Positions 34,429-43,733 of a stretch of DNA of 64,000 nucleotides are shown here, in pieces. Each line of letters starts with the position of its first letter. Position 1 is the stretch's first letter. The position numbers and the translations under genes were made by a program. Source of the DNA: Rhizobacter sp. (lineage in GTDB: Bacteria > Pseudomonadota > Gammaproteobacteria > Burkholderiales > Burkholderiaceae_C); NCBI GenBank assembly GCA_019635355.1, contig JAHBZQ010000001.1, positions 2,418,001 to 2,482,000 of the forward strand. Reading direction: 5' to 3'. Under the pieces are notes generated by a model. It ran no database searches. It saw only the letters and a program-made list of their open reading frames with translations, and was not told the DNA's origin.

Positions 34429-36233
34429 CAGAAGCTCTCCTCCACCACCGGCAGCTTGTTCGTCACGATCTGCTGCTTGACCTCGAGGTCGGGCGGCACG
34501 CTCATCGAACGCAGCGTCTGCTGCACGACTTCGCTGAACACCGGCGCGGCCACGTCGCCACCGAAATACTTGCCGTCGCTCGGCTCGTCGACCATCACCG
34601 CCACCACGATGCGCGGCTTGTCGATCGGCGCCATGCCGACGAACCACGAGCGGTACTTCTTGTCGGCGTAGCCCTTGCCTTCCTGCTTGTGCGCGGTGCC
34701 CGACTTGCCGCCCACCGAGTAGCCGATGGTCTGCGCCTTGGGCGCGGTGCCGCCGGGGCCGGCGGCCATTTGCAGCATGTGGCGCACGGCCTGCGCGGTC
34801 TTGGGCGACATCACGCGCACACCCGGCGCCTGCACGTCGTTCGGCAGGTTGTGGTTCTTGAGGATCGAGGTCGGCACCAGCTCGCCATCGCGCGCGAACA
34901 CGGTGTACGCCCGCGCCAGCTGGAAGAGGCTCGCCGACAGGCCATAGCCGTAGCTCATGGTCGCCTGTTCCACCGGGCGCCAGGTCTTGTAGGGACGCAG
35001 GCGCCCGCTCACCGCGCCGGGGAAGTCGATCTGCGGCCGCTGGCCGAGGCCCACCTGCGTGTACAGCTCCCACATCTCGCGCGGCTGCATCTGCATCGCC
35101 ATCTTGACGGTGCCGACGTTGCTCGACTTCTGGATCACCTCTTCCACCGTCAGGTCGCCGTGCGGGTGGGCATCGCGGATGGTGGAGCCGGTGATGTTGA
35201 TGCTGCCCGGTGCGGTGGCGATCACGGTCTTGGGCGACACGCGGCCGGTCTCCATCGCGAGCGACACGATGAAGGGCTTCATGGTCGAGCCGGGCTCGAA
35301 GGTGTCGGTCAGCGCGCGGTTGCGCAGCTGGCCGCCGGTGAGGTTTTGCCGGTCGTTGGGTGAGTAGCTCGGGAAGTTGGCCAGCGCCAGCACCTCGCCG
35401 CTCTGCACGTCGAGCACCACCACGCTGCCGGCCTTGGCCTTGTGCTGCGCCACCGCGTCGCGGATGCGCTGGTAGGCGTAGAACTGCACCTTCGAGTCGA
35501 TCGAGAGCTGGATGTCGCGGCCATCGACCGGCTGCACGCTCTCGCCGATGTCTTCGACCACGCGGCCCAGGCGATCCTTCACCACACGGCGGGTGCCGTT
35601 GCGGCCCTGCAGGTCTTTCTGGAACGCGAGCTCGATGCCTTCCTGGCCCTTCTCCTCGATGTTGGTGAAGCCCACCACGTGCGCCGCCGCCTCGCCCTCG
35701 GGGTACTTGCGCTTGAACTCGCGCACCTGGTAGAGGCCCTTGATGCCGAGCGACAGCGCCTTTTTCGCCACGGCGTCATCGACCTGGCGGCGCAGCCACA
35801 CGAAGTTGGGGCTGTCGTCGAGCCGGTTGGCGAGCTCGGTGGGGGTCATGCCCAAAAGCTTGGCGAGGTTGGCGCGCTGGTGCTTGTCGGCCTCGAAGTC
35901 CTTGGGGATGACCCACAGCGAAGGCGCGGGCACGCTGGAAGCGAGGATGAGCCCGCTGCGGTCGGTGATGCGGCCGCGGCTGGCGGCGAGCTCCAGCGTG
36001 CGGGCGTAGCGGATCTCGCCCTGCTTGAGGAAGAAGTCGTTGCCGACGATCTGCACGTAGACCGCGCGGCCGGCGAGCACGCAGAAGCCCAGGCCGACGA
36101 GGCCGACAAGAAACTTCGAACGCCACGGCGGCGTCTTCGAGGCGAGCAGCGGGCTCGTCGAATACATGACGCTGCGCACGTTGACGGCGCCCGCCTTCGG
36201 GTTCTTCTGAGACTTGCTACCCGGCAGCTTCAT
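34428..36233 (-). CDS. ftsI: Peptidoglycan D,D-transpeptidase FtsI (PBP3)
   Basis: The 601-residue class B penicillin-binding protein has one N-terminal transmembrane helix (FLVGLVGLGFCVLAGRAVYV), a pedestal domain (ASRGRITDRSGLILA) and a transpeptidase domain with S-x-x-K (GSTMKPFIVS), S-x-N (KSSNVGTVKM) and K-S-G (GGKSGTAHKQ). It acts at the septum with FtsW. The start at 36233 overlaps ftsL by four bases; MYSTSPLLASK at 36167 is a possible alternative. Confidence 0.97.
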   Translation of the reverse strand: MKLPGSKSQKNPKAGAVNVRSVMYSTSPLLASKTPPWRSKFLVGLVGLGFCVLAGRAVYVQIVGNDFFLKQGEIRYARTLELAASRGRITDRSGLILASSVPAPSLWVIPKDFEADKHQRANLAKLLGMTPTELANRLDDSPNFVWLRRQVDDAVAKKALSLGIKGLYQVREFKRKYPEGEAAAHVVGFTNIEEKGQEGIELAFQKDLQGRNGTRRVVKDRLGRVVEDIGESVQPVDGRDIQLSIDSKVQFYAYQRIRDAVAQHKAKAGSVVVLDVQSGEVLALANFPSYSPNDRQNLTGGQLRNRALTDTFEPGSTMKPFIVSLAMETGRVSPKTVIATAPGSINITGSTIRDAHPHGDLTVEEVIQKSSNVGTVKMAMQMQPREMWELYTQVGLGQRPQIDFPGAVSGRLRPYKTWRPVEQATMSYGYGLSASLFQLARAYTVFARDGELVPTSILKNHNLPNDVQAPGVRVMSPKTAQAVRHMLQMAAGPGGTAPKAQTIGYSVGGKSGTAHKQEGKGYADKKYRSWFVGMAPIDKPRIVVAVMVDEPSDGKYFGGDVAAPVFSEVVQQTLRSMSVPPDLEVKQQIVTNKLPVVEESF

Positions 36234-36526
36234 TTCGCGCCCCCCGGGGCCGAAGCGGCCGCAGGCGAATACGGCACGTACTGCGTGACGGCGGGTGTGG
36301 CATTGCGCATCGCCAGGCGCTCGCGCGCGACCTTCTCCACCCGCAGCGGCGTGGCCTGAGACTGCTTCTCGGCGATCAGCCGCTCATGCTCGATCTCCAG
36401 CTGGCGAGCCTCGCTCTGCGCGCGGTCCAGCTGCGCGAAGAGGCGCCGTGAGTCGTAGGACACACGGACAAGATAGACGCTGCTCATCACGAGCGCCACC
36501 AGCAGCAGAACGTTCAGACGGGTCAT
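36230..36526 (-). CDS. ftsL: Cell division protein FtsL
   Basis: The 98-residue bitopic protein has a short N-terminus, a transmembrane helix (LNVLLLVALVMSSVYLVRVSY) and a periplasmic coiled coil (RLFAQLDRAQSEARQLEIEHERLIAEKQ). Position between rsmH and ftsI, size and topology identify it. The ATG at 36526 (MTRLNVLLL) is preferred to one at 36589 that would add a non-conserved charged leader. Confidence 0.93.
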   Translation of the reverse strand: MTRLNVLLLVALVMSSVYLVRVSYDSRRLFAQLDRAQSEARQLEIEHERLIAEKQSQATPLRVEKVARERLAMRNATPAVTQYVPYSPAAASAPGGAK

Positions 36527-36560
36527 GCCGCCTTCCGATTCCACAGCACGATCTTCATCG

Positions 36561-37493
36561 TCATGCCAAGGCCTCCGTTCTTTCAGCAATGCGCATCACG
36601 GCAGAGCGTGAGCGTGGGTTGGCGTTGACCTCCTCGTCGGAAGGTTTGACACGCCCCAGTGACTTGAGCCGCATCGCCTTCGGTGCCGCAAACGGAGCCC
36701 GGCGGTCGAAGACCTCCTTGCTCTCGTTGGCGATGAAGGTCTTGACGATGCGGTCTTCGAGCGAGTGGAAGCTGATGACCACCAGCCGCCCGCCGGGCAG
36801 CAAGAGGTCGATCGCCGCGCTCAGAGCTTGTTCGAGTTCCTCAAGCTCGGCGTTGACGAAAATCCGAAGAGCCTGAAATGTGCGCGTTGCAGGGTTCTGG
36901 CCCGGCTCGCGGGTTTTGACCGCGCCAGCCACGACTTCGGAAAGGTCGCGAGTGGTTCGAACTGGATTCCCGCTTTGGCGCCGAGCAACAAGCGCCTTTG
37001 CAACCTGTAGAGCAAACCGTTCTTCCCCATAGTTCTTGATCACCTCCGTAATCAGGCGCTCGTCGGCGCGGGCCAGGAAATCCGCGGCGCTCTCACCCCG
37101 CGATGTGTCCATGCGCATGTCCAGCGGGCCGTCGTGGCGGAAGCTGAACCCGCGATCCGGGTCGTCGATCTGGGGCGAAGACACACCCAGATCGAGCAGG
37201 AGCCCATTGACCTTGGAGATGCCCTGCGCGGCCAAGGCGTCGGCCATGTGCGCAAAGCTCGTGTGATGGATGGAAAAACGCGGGTCATCGACCCGCGTTG
37301 CTCCTGTCGTGGCGGCGGCAACGGCTTGCAGGTCCCTGTCGATGGCGACGACCCTCCCCTTGTCGGAGAGCCGCGAGAGCAGCAGCCGCGAATGGCCGCC
37401 GCGGCCGAAGGTGCCATCGAGATAGGTGCCGTCGACGCTCGTCACGAGCGCGTCGACCGCCTCGTTCAGGAGCACGGTGGTGTGTTCAAACAT
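36561..37493 (-). CDS. rsmH: 16S rRNA (cytosine1402-N4)-methyltransferase
   Basis: The 310-residue enzyme has HTTVLLNEAVDALVTSVDGTYLDGTFGRGGHS with its SAM site, DRDLQAV, LDLGVSSPQIDDPDRGFSF and the C-terminal VISFHSLEDRIVKTF. It methylates C1402 in the decoding centre. The ATG at 37493 lies 11 bases after the mraZ stop. A patch at about 36820-37040 is AT-richer than the rest (33 of 60 bases G/C at 36841-36900), although the protein reads normally. Confidence 0.97.
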   Translation of the reverse strand: MFEHTTVLLNEAVDALVTSVDGTYLDGTFGRGGHSRLLLSRLSDKGRVVAIDRDLQAVAAATTGATRVDDPRFSIHHTSFAHMADALAAQGISKVNGLLLDLGVSSPQIDDPDRGFSFRHDGPLDMRMDTSRGESAADFLARADERLITEVIKNYGEERFALQVAKALVARRQSGNPVRTTRDLSEVVAGAVKTREPGQNPATRTFQALRIFVNAELEELEQALSAAIDLLLPGGRLVVISFHSLEDRIVKTFIANESKEVFDRRAPFAAPKAMRLKSLGRVKPSDEEVNANPRSRSAVMRIAERTEALA

Positions 37494-37504
37494 GACCGGC
37501 TCGC

Positions 37505-37945
37505 TCAGAAGCTGAAGCTCTTCAGCGACTCGGGCATCGGCGACTGCATCACCTTGGCCTCGTGCTCGGCGTAGCGGGCGGCGTCCCACAGCTCGAAGTG
37601 GCTGCCCATCCCGAGCAGCATGACTTCACGCGTGAGGCCGGCCGCCGCGCGCAGCTCGGGCGCGATCAGCACGCGCGAGGAGCCGTCGATTTCCACGTCC
37701 ATCGCGTTGCCGAGGAAGACACGCTTCCAGCCGGCCGCTTCCATCGGGAGCGCGGCGACCTTGTCGCGGAAGATTTCCCAGGCGGGGCGGGGGAACACCA
37801 GCAGCGACCCTTCCGGGTGCTTGGTGATGGTGAGCTGGCTCACGTTCATTGCGGACAGGACCTCGCGGTGACGCGACGGCATGGCGATACGCCCTTTGCC
37901 GTCCAGCGTCAGCGCGGCTGGACCCTGGAACACAATGTTTGCCAC
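37505..37945 (-). CDS. mraZ: Transcriptional regulator MraZ
   Basis: The 146-residue protein has two SpoVT/AbrB-like halves: FQGPAALTLDGKGRIAMPSRHREVL and LGNAMDVEIDGSSRVLIAPELRAAAGL, each with the family D-x-x-G/S-R motif, and the C-terminal MLLGMGSHFELWDAARYAEHE. It binds upstream of its own operon and regulates the dcw cluster. No ATG fits. GTG codons at 37945 and 37933 are both possible: the second matches the usual MraZ start (xFQGxxxLxLDxKGR), the first lies better after AGTGGG. Confidence 0.92.
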   Translation of the reverse strand: MANIVFQGPAALTLDGKGRIAMPSRHREVLSAMNVSQLTITKHPEGSLLVFPRPAWEIFRDKVAALPMEAAGWKRVFLGNAMDVEIDGSSRVLIAPELRAAAGLTREVMLLGMGSHFELWDAARYAEHEAKVMQSPMPESLKSFSF

Positions 37946-37954
37946 AAAAACCCA
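37931..37954 (-). promoter_or_regulatory. Candidate MraZ-box repeats
   Basis: Read on the minus strand, TGGGT, TGGCA and TGTGT start exactly ten bases apart (37954, 37944, 37934). MraZ in enterobacteria binds TGGGN repeats with ten-base periodicity downstream of its promoter. Two of the three units are degenerate and they overlap the possible mraZ start codons, so the call is tentative. Confidence 0.3.
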
Positions 37955-37973
37955 CTGAAGTGCACTTATCTGC

Positions 37974-38003
37974 ACTGTAGCTCATCAGAAGAGCCAGGGT
38001 CAA
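37974..38003 (-). promoter_or_regulatory. Probable sigma-70 promoter of the dcw cluster (Pmra)
   Basis: On the minus strand TTGACC (38003-37998) and TACAGT (37979-37974) are separated by 18 bases. They match the -35 consensus at 5 of 6 positions and the -10 at 4 of 6. Transcription would begin about 25-35 bases before mraZ. It lies in the only AT-rich stretch upstream of the cluster. Confidence 0.55.
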
Positions 38004-38242
38004 CGCATCCCCAAAGAAAAAATCAATGGAATCAAGGACTTAGCGAAGGAACTTGAAAGGATGCAACTGCGTGAAAAATTGCTTAAGAAATAAGGACTTG
38101 CGATAGGCAGTGAAAGCGATGCCTGAGCTTCGAGACGCATCCCCACCGGGTTAGCGAGCACCTCCGCACCCCATCCACCCCCTCCAAGACGTGGCACGCG
38201 CAATGCATCATTCCGCGCTGTCAGCGTCAATGAGGGGGGCTC
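38004..38242. other. Intergenic region between the dcw cluster and the FAD-oxidoreductase operon
   Basis: This divergent gap contains the 5' side of the mra promoter and presumably the promoter of the plus-strand operon. The stretch 38010-38100 is strikingly AT-rich for this genome. A GAGGGGGG run at 38232-38239 serves as ribosome-binding site for the GTG at 38243. I saw no convincing gene, repeat or terminator. Confidence 0.4.
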
Positions 38243-40267
38243 GTGGACAAGACTCGCATCGCCATCCTGGGCGGCGGCCCGGCCGCGCTGGCCGCCGCCT
38301 GGGAGATCACCGAAAGTCCGAATTGGATAAACCGATTCGAGGTCGACGTCTACACGATGGGCTGGCGTCTCGGCGGCAAGTGCGCTTCAAGCCGCAACCC
38401 CGACAAGCGCTGGCGCAACGAAGAGCACGGCCTGCATGTGCTCGGCGGCTTCTATCACAACACCTTTCAGCAACTTCGGCCGCTGTATGCCGCGTGGGCC
38501 CAGGTGTGCCCGGACACCTCCATCCCTTTCGCAAGCGCCTTCCGGCGTCATCAGGGATTCGCCATCGCGCGAGCGAACGGCGCTCACCGCTGGTCGCATG
38601 TGACGGTCAACATGCCTTCGATGCCGGGCGAACCGGGCGTCAATCCGTCCGAGCTGGGCGTCTGGGCCTTGCTGCGGCGTGTCTGGGCCTGGATCGCCGC
38701 GGGCCTCGACCGGGTTGGAAAGGAACTCTCGCTCCTCGACTGGAACTCCGATCTCAAGATTCCGGGCCACGGCGACACGCCGCTGCTGACACCCGAACTG
38801 CGTGAGCGTGCGCAGCAGTTGCGGGTGTCGGCGCTTCAACTGGCCGGCACAAGCGACCTGGAGGCCGCCATCACAGTCGAAGCAGCCCTGGCTCGCAGCG
38901 AGGCATTGCTCGCGTTCGCCGCCGATCTGCCCGAGATCACCAATGCGGACTGGCGCGGCGTACTCAACTTCCTCGGCGCCGTCTCGAAAGGCATCGTGAG
39001 GGATCGCGTCTTCGAGCACGGTTTCGATTCGATCAATCACCTCGAAGCCGAGGAATGGCTTCGACAGCATGGCGGCAAAGACCATGGCGTCGCCTGCCCG
39101 CTGTTCCAGGCCAGCTACCACTACGCATTCGCCTACATCGATGGGGATCCGCATCGCAAGAACATCGCCGCAGGATCGGGACTGCGCGGCCTGCTGCGAA
39201 TGCTCTTTACGTATCACGGCACCATCTTCCAGCACATGGATGGTGGCATGGGCGAGGTCTTCGTGGTGCCCTACTACGAAGTGTTGAAGAAGCGCGGCGT
39301 TCGTTTCCACTTCTTCCACCGAATCGAAAACATCGAGGTGAAGGACGGCCTGGTGACCCGCATCGACTGCCGCGTGCAAGCCGAGTGCACGGCTGGCAGT
39401 GCGGGCTACGAACCGTTGATCGACGTCCAGGACGCCAGCGGAAAGGTACTGCGCCGCTGCTGGCCCACTGCGCCGCTCATGTCTCAGTTGAAGGACGCCG
39501 AGGCGGTCGAGGGCGTCGACCTGGAGTCATGGTTCGCCACGACGGGCCTGGGCACACGGAAATCATTGGCGGTCGGGAGCGACTTCCACCATTGCGTGCT
39601 CGCGATTTCGGGCGGTGTGCTGCCGAAGGTTGCCAGCACGCTCGCCGCCGACAACCGAAGCTGGCAGACGATGCTCCAGTCGCTGTTCACCACCCCGACG
39701 GTGTCGGCGCAACTGTGGCGCCACGACGACGCGGCGAACTACGGCGGGATGTCGCAAGCCGGCATGCTGACCGGCTACGCGCTTGCGCATTCGACGTGGG
39801 CCGATGTCTCGTTTCAGCACGCGCTCGAAACCGACCACCAGACGCAAGCCTCGATCTCGATCCTGTGCGGCCCGGCTCCGAAGACCAACGTCCCTCAAAA
39901 CTCGCACGCCCCGCAGAGCGAGAACGAGCGGGCCGAGAAGATCACGAAAGACTGGCTTGACCAGCATGTGGGCGAAGCACTGCCAGCACTTTCCGGGCGG
40001 AACGGCCGCTACGACCCGACGCACGAATACGACCGCTACACGCGGATGAACTCGGACCCGACGTCGCTGTACATGCTCACGCCCAAAGGAACGGTGGACG
40101 CACGCATCCGCTGCGAGAAGACAGGCTACCGCAACCTGCTGGTCGCCGGCGATTGGACGCGCCACAACCTTGACATGGGCGCGGTGGAAGCTGCCGTGAT
40201 GTCGGGGCGGCGCTGCGCGCGTGCCCTGTGTGGCCATCCGCAGGCGATCTATGGCGAACAAGACTGA
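38243..40267 (+). CDS. FAD-dependent amine-oxidase/phytoene-desaturase-like oxidoreductase
   Basis: The 674-residue protein begins with the dinucleotide-binding motif IAILGGGPAALAAAWEIT and the family arginine region YTMGWRLGGKCASSRN. It ends with the C-terminal FAD-binding motif NLLVAGDWTRHNLDMGAVEAAVMSGRRCA, as in flavin amine oxidoreductases and carotenoid-type desaturases. It is longer than phytoene desaturases (about 500 residues). The extra length falls in the middle, so the substrate cannot be named. The start is a GTG with a strong GAGGGGGG eight bases upstream. Its 3' end overlaps the next gene by 17 bases, so it is the first gene of a three-gene operon with a cyclase-like ATPase and an acetoacetate-decarboxylase-like protein. 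Confidence 0.75.
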   Translation: MDKTRIAILGGGPAALAAAWEITESPNWINRFEVDVYTMGWRLGGKCASSRNPDKRWRNEEHGLHVLGGFYHNTFQQLRPLYAAWAQVCPDTSIPFASAFRRHQGFAIARANGAHRWSHVTVNMPSMPGEPGVNPSELGVWALLRRVWAWIAAGLDRVGKELSLLDWNSDLKIPGHGDTPLLTPELRERAQQLRVSALQLAGTSDLEAAITVEAALARSEALLAFAADLPEITNADWRGVLNFLGAVSKGIVRDRVFEHGFDSINHLEAEEWLRQHGGKDHGVACPLFQASYHYAFAYIDGDPHRKNIAAGSGLRGLLRMLFTYHGTIFQHMDGGMGEVFVVPYYEVLKKRGVRFHFFHRIENIEVKDGLVTRIDCRVQAECTAGSAGYEPLIDVQDASGKVLRRCWPTAPLMSQLKDAEAVEGVDLESWFATTGLGTRKSLAVGSDFHHCVLAISGGVLPKVASTLAADNRSWQTMLQSLFTTPTVSAQLWRHDDAANYGGMSQAGMLTGYALAHSTWADVSFQHALETDHQTQASISILCGPAPKTNVPQNSHAPQSENERAEKITKDWLDQHVGEALPALSGRNGRYDPTHEYDRYTRMNSDPTSLYMLTPKGTVDARIRCEKTGYRNLLVAGDWTRHNLDMGAVEAAVMSGRRCARALCGHPQAIYGEQD

Positions 40268-43200
40268 CCCGGGGGTATTGCCGGCCAGCCCCACTCCCAC
40301 CCGCGGCTCCGTCATCGGTTTCGACGTCGAGAATTTCTCCCGCTACGTGGCGGAAACGACGGCTCAACACGGGCCGAGAGCGGGTGAACTGGCCGCGACC
40401 ACGCTCATGCGGGGCGAACAGGCGGTCACGCGCATCCTCAGGGACGAAGGCTACGAGTTCATCGACTCCATGGGCGACGGTGCGCTGTACTTCCGCGCAG
40501 AGATTCCCCACCCCCGCCAGAGTGAGGCGCTCGTCGAACGGCTGCGCGCGCACCATCATCGACAGTGCGGCCTATGGGCCCGCTTTGCGCAGGTGGAAGG
40601 TGGGGTGAATGTCCATTCGTTGCCAGTCCACCTCACGGAGCACCGTAGATTCGTGTGGGGCGATGGACTGGCCCGGCTTCATGACTCCCTGAACCACATC
40701 CGCGCCCAACAACGCTCCCGCAAGACGGTTCGACCCGTCTCGCCTGCCCTGCGAAGCGAGATGCGGTCGGGCGAGGTGGTCGACATCGCGTTTCTCTTCC
40801 TCAAGCTGCTGGACGCCGGCCGGTGGAGGGAGCTGGACACGTACAAGCTCGACCACGCCCTGCATGGCCTCGTGGAATGGGCGCGTGGCATCGGTGCACA
40901 ACTGGACCGCCTGGCCCACGATGAAAAAGGCGTGCATCTGCGTCTGAGCGCGCCGGCTTGGGCCGGCGTCGAGGGTTGGACGACACATGCAGCCACGCCA
41001 CTGGTGATGCTGCGCGAGCACGGCTTCGACCAGGCGGCAGCCGCACTGGCCATCGGCCCGGTCTACCGAGGAACATGGGAAGGCGCCACGAGGGTTGTGC
41101 ATGGCGCCGCCATCAACCGGGCTGCCAAGCTGTGCGCGAGCCTGCCAGCCGGTGCGATCGAGTTCGATACCTCCGTCGATGCCTACCAGCTGTTGCGTCG
41201 GCAGGGACATGACACCTGCGCATTCGTCGGCCGCAGCCGCGTGCTCCAGGACGCACTGGACTGGCTTTCCCGCGAGGGCCCGCGTGCCATCACCCTGCAG
41301 GGCGTGGCAGGCATCGGCAAGTCGGCCGTTCTCAAGAATCTGCTCGATCAGCTGAGCAGCAGCACGACCCTGACGGCTTCTGCACGCGGCACGCCTGCCA
41401 GCCTGTTTCAACCCCACGCCATCGTCATCGCGCTGCTGCAGTCGGCCTTGCACTCGTGCTGCCGCGACGATGACGAAGAGCTCCAACTGATCGCACAGGC
41501 CTTGGCGGGGGAGCCCCTGTCTGCGGAACTTCAGTGGCTTTGCAAGGAGATGCTGCATAACACCGAGGACGAACGCCCCGTCAAGTTGCTGGATGTCTCG
41601 CCCGATGAGCGACGGGTTCTGGCCGAACGTGCCCTGGTCGCCGTGTTTGCCGAACTGGGGCGGCGCAGGCATCGCATGGTCTTGGCCATCGACGACATGC
41701 ATTGGTGCGACGGCGCGTCGCAGACCGTGCTCGCGCAATGCCTGCAGTACATCGACAGGCTGCGCATCGTGAGCTCCGCAAGAACCATGTCGCCGCTTGC
41801 CCCGCATTCCCGGAGCGACCTGCCCGAGAACACCCTTTTGCTCGACATCGGGCCGCTGTCTTGCGAGGAGCTACAGGCATTGGTCGATGCAGCCGGACTG
41901 CCCTACCCACCTCAGCTGTCGCCCGAACAACTGCACTCGCTGTGTGGTGGCAACCCATTCCATGCGTTGCAGGCGCTCCTCGCGCTGGGCAGCAACGGAG
42001 ACCGGACTCTCCAATCGATCAAGTCCTTCGATCTCACCCTGGACGCCCGACTCGATGCGCTCGCCCCTGCAGAACTCGACGTCCTTCGCATCCTGGCACT
42101 GCATGACGGCAGCGTGCGATGGGAAGACGTGCAAGCCATCCTGCGCCGCCTCACACCGGAAGGCGATGCGCAGGCAGGCGCCGAGTTGCGCAGTGGCTTG
42201 GTGCGCAACTGGTACGCGCGGCCCGGCCTTGCCGACGACACCGCCCTTGAAATCGACCATCAGCTGATGCGTGGCGCGCTGATGCGCCGGATGCCGGCCG
42301 GCGTGATACGCCTCTGGAGCCAGGCGGCCGCGCGCAACCTCCAGCACCGCTTCCGCCACGAGCCCGCGAGCGGGCACCTGCCGGAGATGGGGCGACTCTG
42401 GCGGCAGGCCGGACAAGCCGGCCGCGCGGCAGTTTGTTTTGAGCGGGCCGGCTTGGCGGCCAAGCGCGAGGGCGCGTACAGCGCCGCCGTGCCGCTGCTG
42501 GACCTCGCGATCGCCACCACACCCACGACGCGGCGGGCCGTCCGCTGGTTCGCCGAACGGGCTTCTGCCCAATGGGCACTGGGGAACGTCGAAAAGGGCA
42601 ACGAGTCGGCGCGCCAGGCCCTGGCGCAAGCGCGTAGCGTCCAGGCACTGTCCGCCCGTTTGCGCGCCAACGCGCTGACTGCGGCCGCCATCCGCGTCGA
42701 GACAGGCCAATTCCTGGGACGGCTGCCCGACATCATCGGGGGCGCGATCGACACTGCCCGCTACGCCCTGGGTGCCCGAGACATCCAGCTGGCCAGAGGC
42801 CGAGCCATCGGGTCGCTCGCCTACGTCTGTGCGTTGCTGCGCCTGGCGCCAGCGGCCGCAGCGCTGTACCGCCTTGGCGAATCCATCGGGATCCGGGACG
42901 GGCATCTCCTGCCTTCCGCATACGTCCTGGCATCACGGGCGGTGTGGCGCTTCATGCACGCACGCTGGACCGAAGGGGATGCCGACCTGTCCCGCGCCCT
43001 TGAGCGCATCACAGGTCTGAAGGAGCCCCAGATCCACGAGGTCATCGAAACCCTGCGCGGCCTGGGTGCACATCTGCAGGGCGACTTGCCACGAGCGATC
43101 GTCCATTTCGAGCGAGTCACCTCGTTGGCCAGCGCGCGCGGGCATGTCATGCACGAAGCCTGGGGGCGCTACGCCAAGGCGCAAACCCTGCTCGCCGCCC

Positions 43201-43733
43201 GGCGCGCCGACGAAGCGTGGCCACTGCTGTGCCAGGCACAGGCAGGTCTGAGCCAGGTGTCAGACCGCCAGTCACAGCTGATCTGCCTGGGCCTGCGCAG
43301 CCGGCTCGCCCTGGCACGCGGGGATGTCGACGAGGCGTTGCGATCTGCCGCGGCCGCGGGGGCACAAGCCAGCACCTTGCCGCCAACCAACTTCTCTTCC
43401 ACCGAAGGGTATGCCGCCGCCGCACACGTGGGCGCCCTCCTCGAACTGGCCGGCCCCACGGCGGCACACCGCGACGCCGGACACCAGCTTCGCCGCCAAC
43501 ACGCCGCAGTGCTCAATCGCTACGCCATGTTCTTTCCCATCGCTCGTCCCCGAAAGGCCCTGGTCGAAGCGCTCGTCCTCGCACATGCACAGCGCGCCCG
43601 CGCCTCGCAGGCAGCCACCGAGGCCGCGCGCCGCGCTGCACGGCTGGGCATGTCCGCCGAAGCCGACATGGGGCACCGCGTGGCCGCGGCGCTGCGGGGC
43701 ACACATTCGCTCAACCCAATGGAGATGATCTGA
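40251..43733 (+). CDS. Tandem cyclase-homology / P-loop ATPase / helical-repeat protein (soluble-adenylyl-cyclase-like layout)
   Basis: In 1160 residues I see two class III cyclase-like regions. C1 has VIGFDVENFSRYV (Asp25) and FIDSMGDGALYF (Asp76), the two metal-binding aspartates. C2, about 250-310, has GPVYRGTWEG and VVHGAAINRAAKLCASLPAGAI, where the catalytic-type Asn is kept but the usual Arg of N-x-A-A-R-L is Lys. A P-loop follows at about 350 (LQGVAGIGKSAVLKNLLDQL) and Walker B near 480 (MVLAIDDMHWCDGAS), as in STAND/MalT-type ATPases. From about 700 to the end come TPR-like helical repeats. Bacterial cyclase-ATPase-TPR proteins and mammalian sAC share this order. There is no DNA-binding domain at the C-terminus. 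The ATG at 40251 is chosen inside the end of the oxidoreductase gene, and its stop overlaps the next ATG (TGATG). Confidence 0.75.
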   Translation: MANKTDPGVLPASPTPTRGSVIGFDVENFSRYVAETTAQHGPRAGELAATTLMRGEQAVTRILRDEGYEFIDSMGDGALYFRAEIPHPRQSEALVERLRAHHHRQCGLWARFAQVEGGVNVHSLPVHLTEHRRFVWGDGLARLHDSLNHIRAQQRSRKTVRPVSPALRSEMRSGEVVDIAFLFLKLLDAGRWRELDTYKLDHALHGLVEWARGIGAQLDRLAHDEKGVHLRLSAPAWAGVEGWTTHAATPLVMLREHGFDQAAAALAIGPVYRGTWEGATRVVHGAAINRAAKLCASLPAGAIEFDTSVDAYQLLRRQGHDTCAFVGRSRVLQDALDWLSREGPRAITLQGVAGIGKSAVLKNLLDQLSSSTTLTASARGTPASLFQPHAIVIALLQSALHSCCRDDDEELQLIAQALAGEPLSAELQWLCKEMLHNTEDERPVKLLDVSPDERRVLAERALVAVFAELGRRRHRMVLAIDDMHWCDGASQTVLAQCLQYIDRLRIVSSARTMSPLAPHSRSDLPENTLLLDIGPLSCEELQALVDAAGLPYPPQLSPEQLHSLCGGNPFHALQALLALGSNGDRTLQSIKSFDLTLDARLDALAPAELDVLRILALHDGSVRWEDVQAILRRLTPEGDAQAGAELRSGLVRNWYARPGLADDTALEIDHQLMRGALMRRMPAGVIRLWSQAAARNLQHRFRHEPASGHLPEMGRLWRQAGQAGRAAVCFERAGLAAKREGAYSAAVPLLDLAIATTPTTRRAVRWFAERASAQWALGNVEKGNESARQALAQARSVQALSARLRANALTAAAIRVETGQFLGRLPDIIGGAIDTARYALGARDIQLARGRAIGSLAYVCALLRLAPAAAALYRLGESIGIRDGHLLPSAYVLASRAVWRFMHARWTEGDADLSRALERITGLKEPQIHEVIETLRGLGAHLQGDLPRAIVHFERVTSLASARGHVMHEAWGRYAKAQTLLAARRADEAWPLLCQAQAGLSQVSDRQSQLICLGLRSRLALARGDVDEALRSAAAAGAQASTLPPTNFSSTEGYAAAAHVGALLELAGPTAAHRDAGHQLRRQHAAVLNRYAMFFPIARPRKALVEALVLAHAQRARASQAATEAARRAARLGMSAEADMGHRVAAALRGTHSLNPMEMI

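Noticed and set aside
36820..37040. AT-richer patch within rsmH considered as a foreign insert
   Set aside because: The RsmH protein reads through without interruption and has normal length, so it is only local codon variation.
37970..38092. Plus-strand open stretch encoding a Lys/Glu-rich helical-looking peptide (…KDLAKELERMQL…)
   Set aside because: It has no start codon at its beginning and overlaps the mra promoter; the composition follows from AT-richness.
38000..38230. 76-codon minus-strand frame upstream of mraZ
   Set aside because: No ribosome-binding site or homology, and it covers the promoter region.
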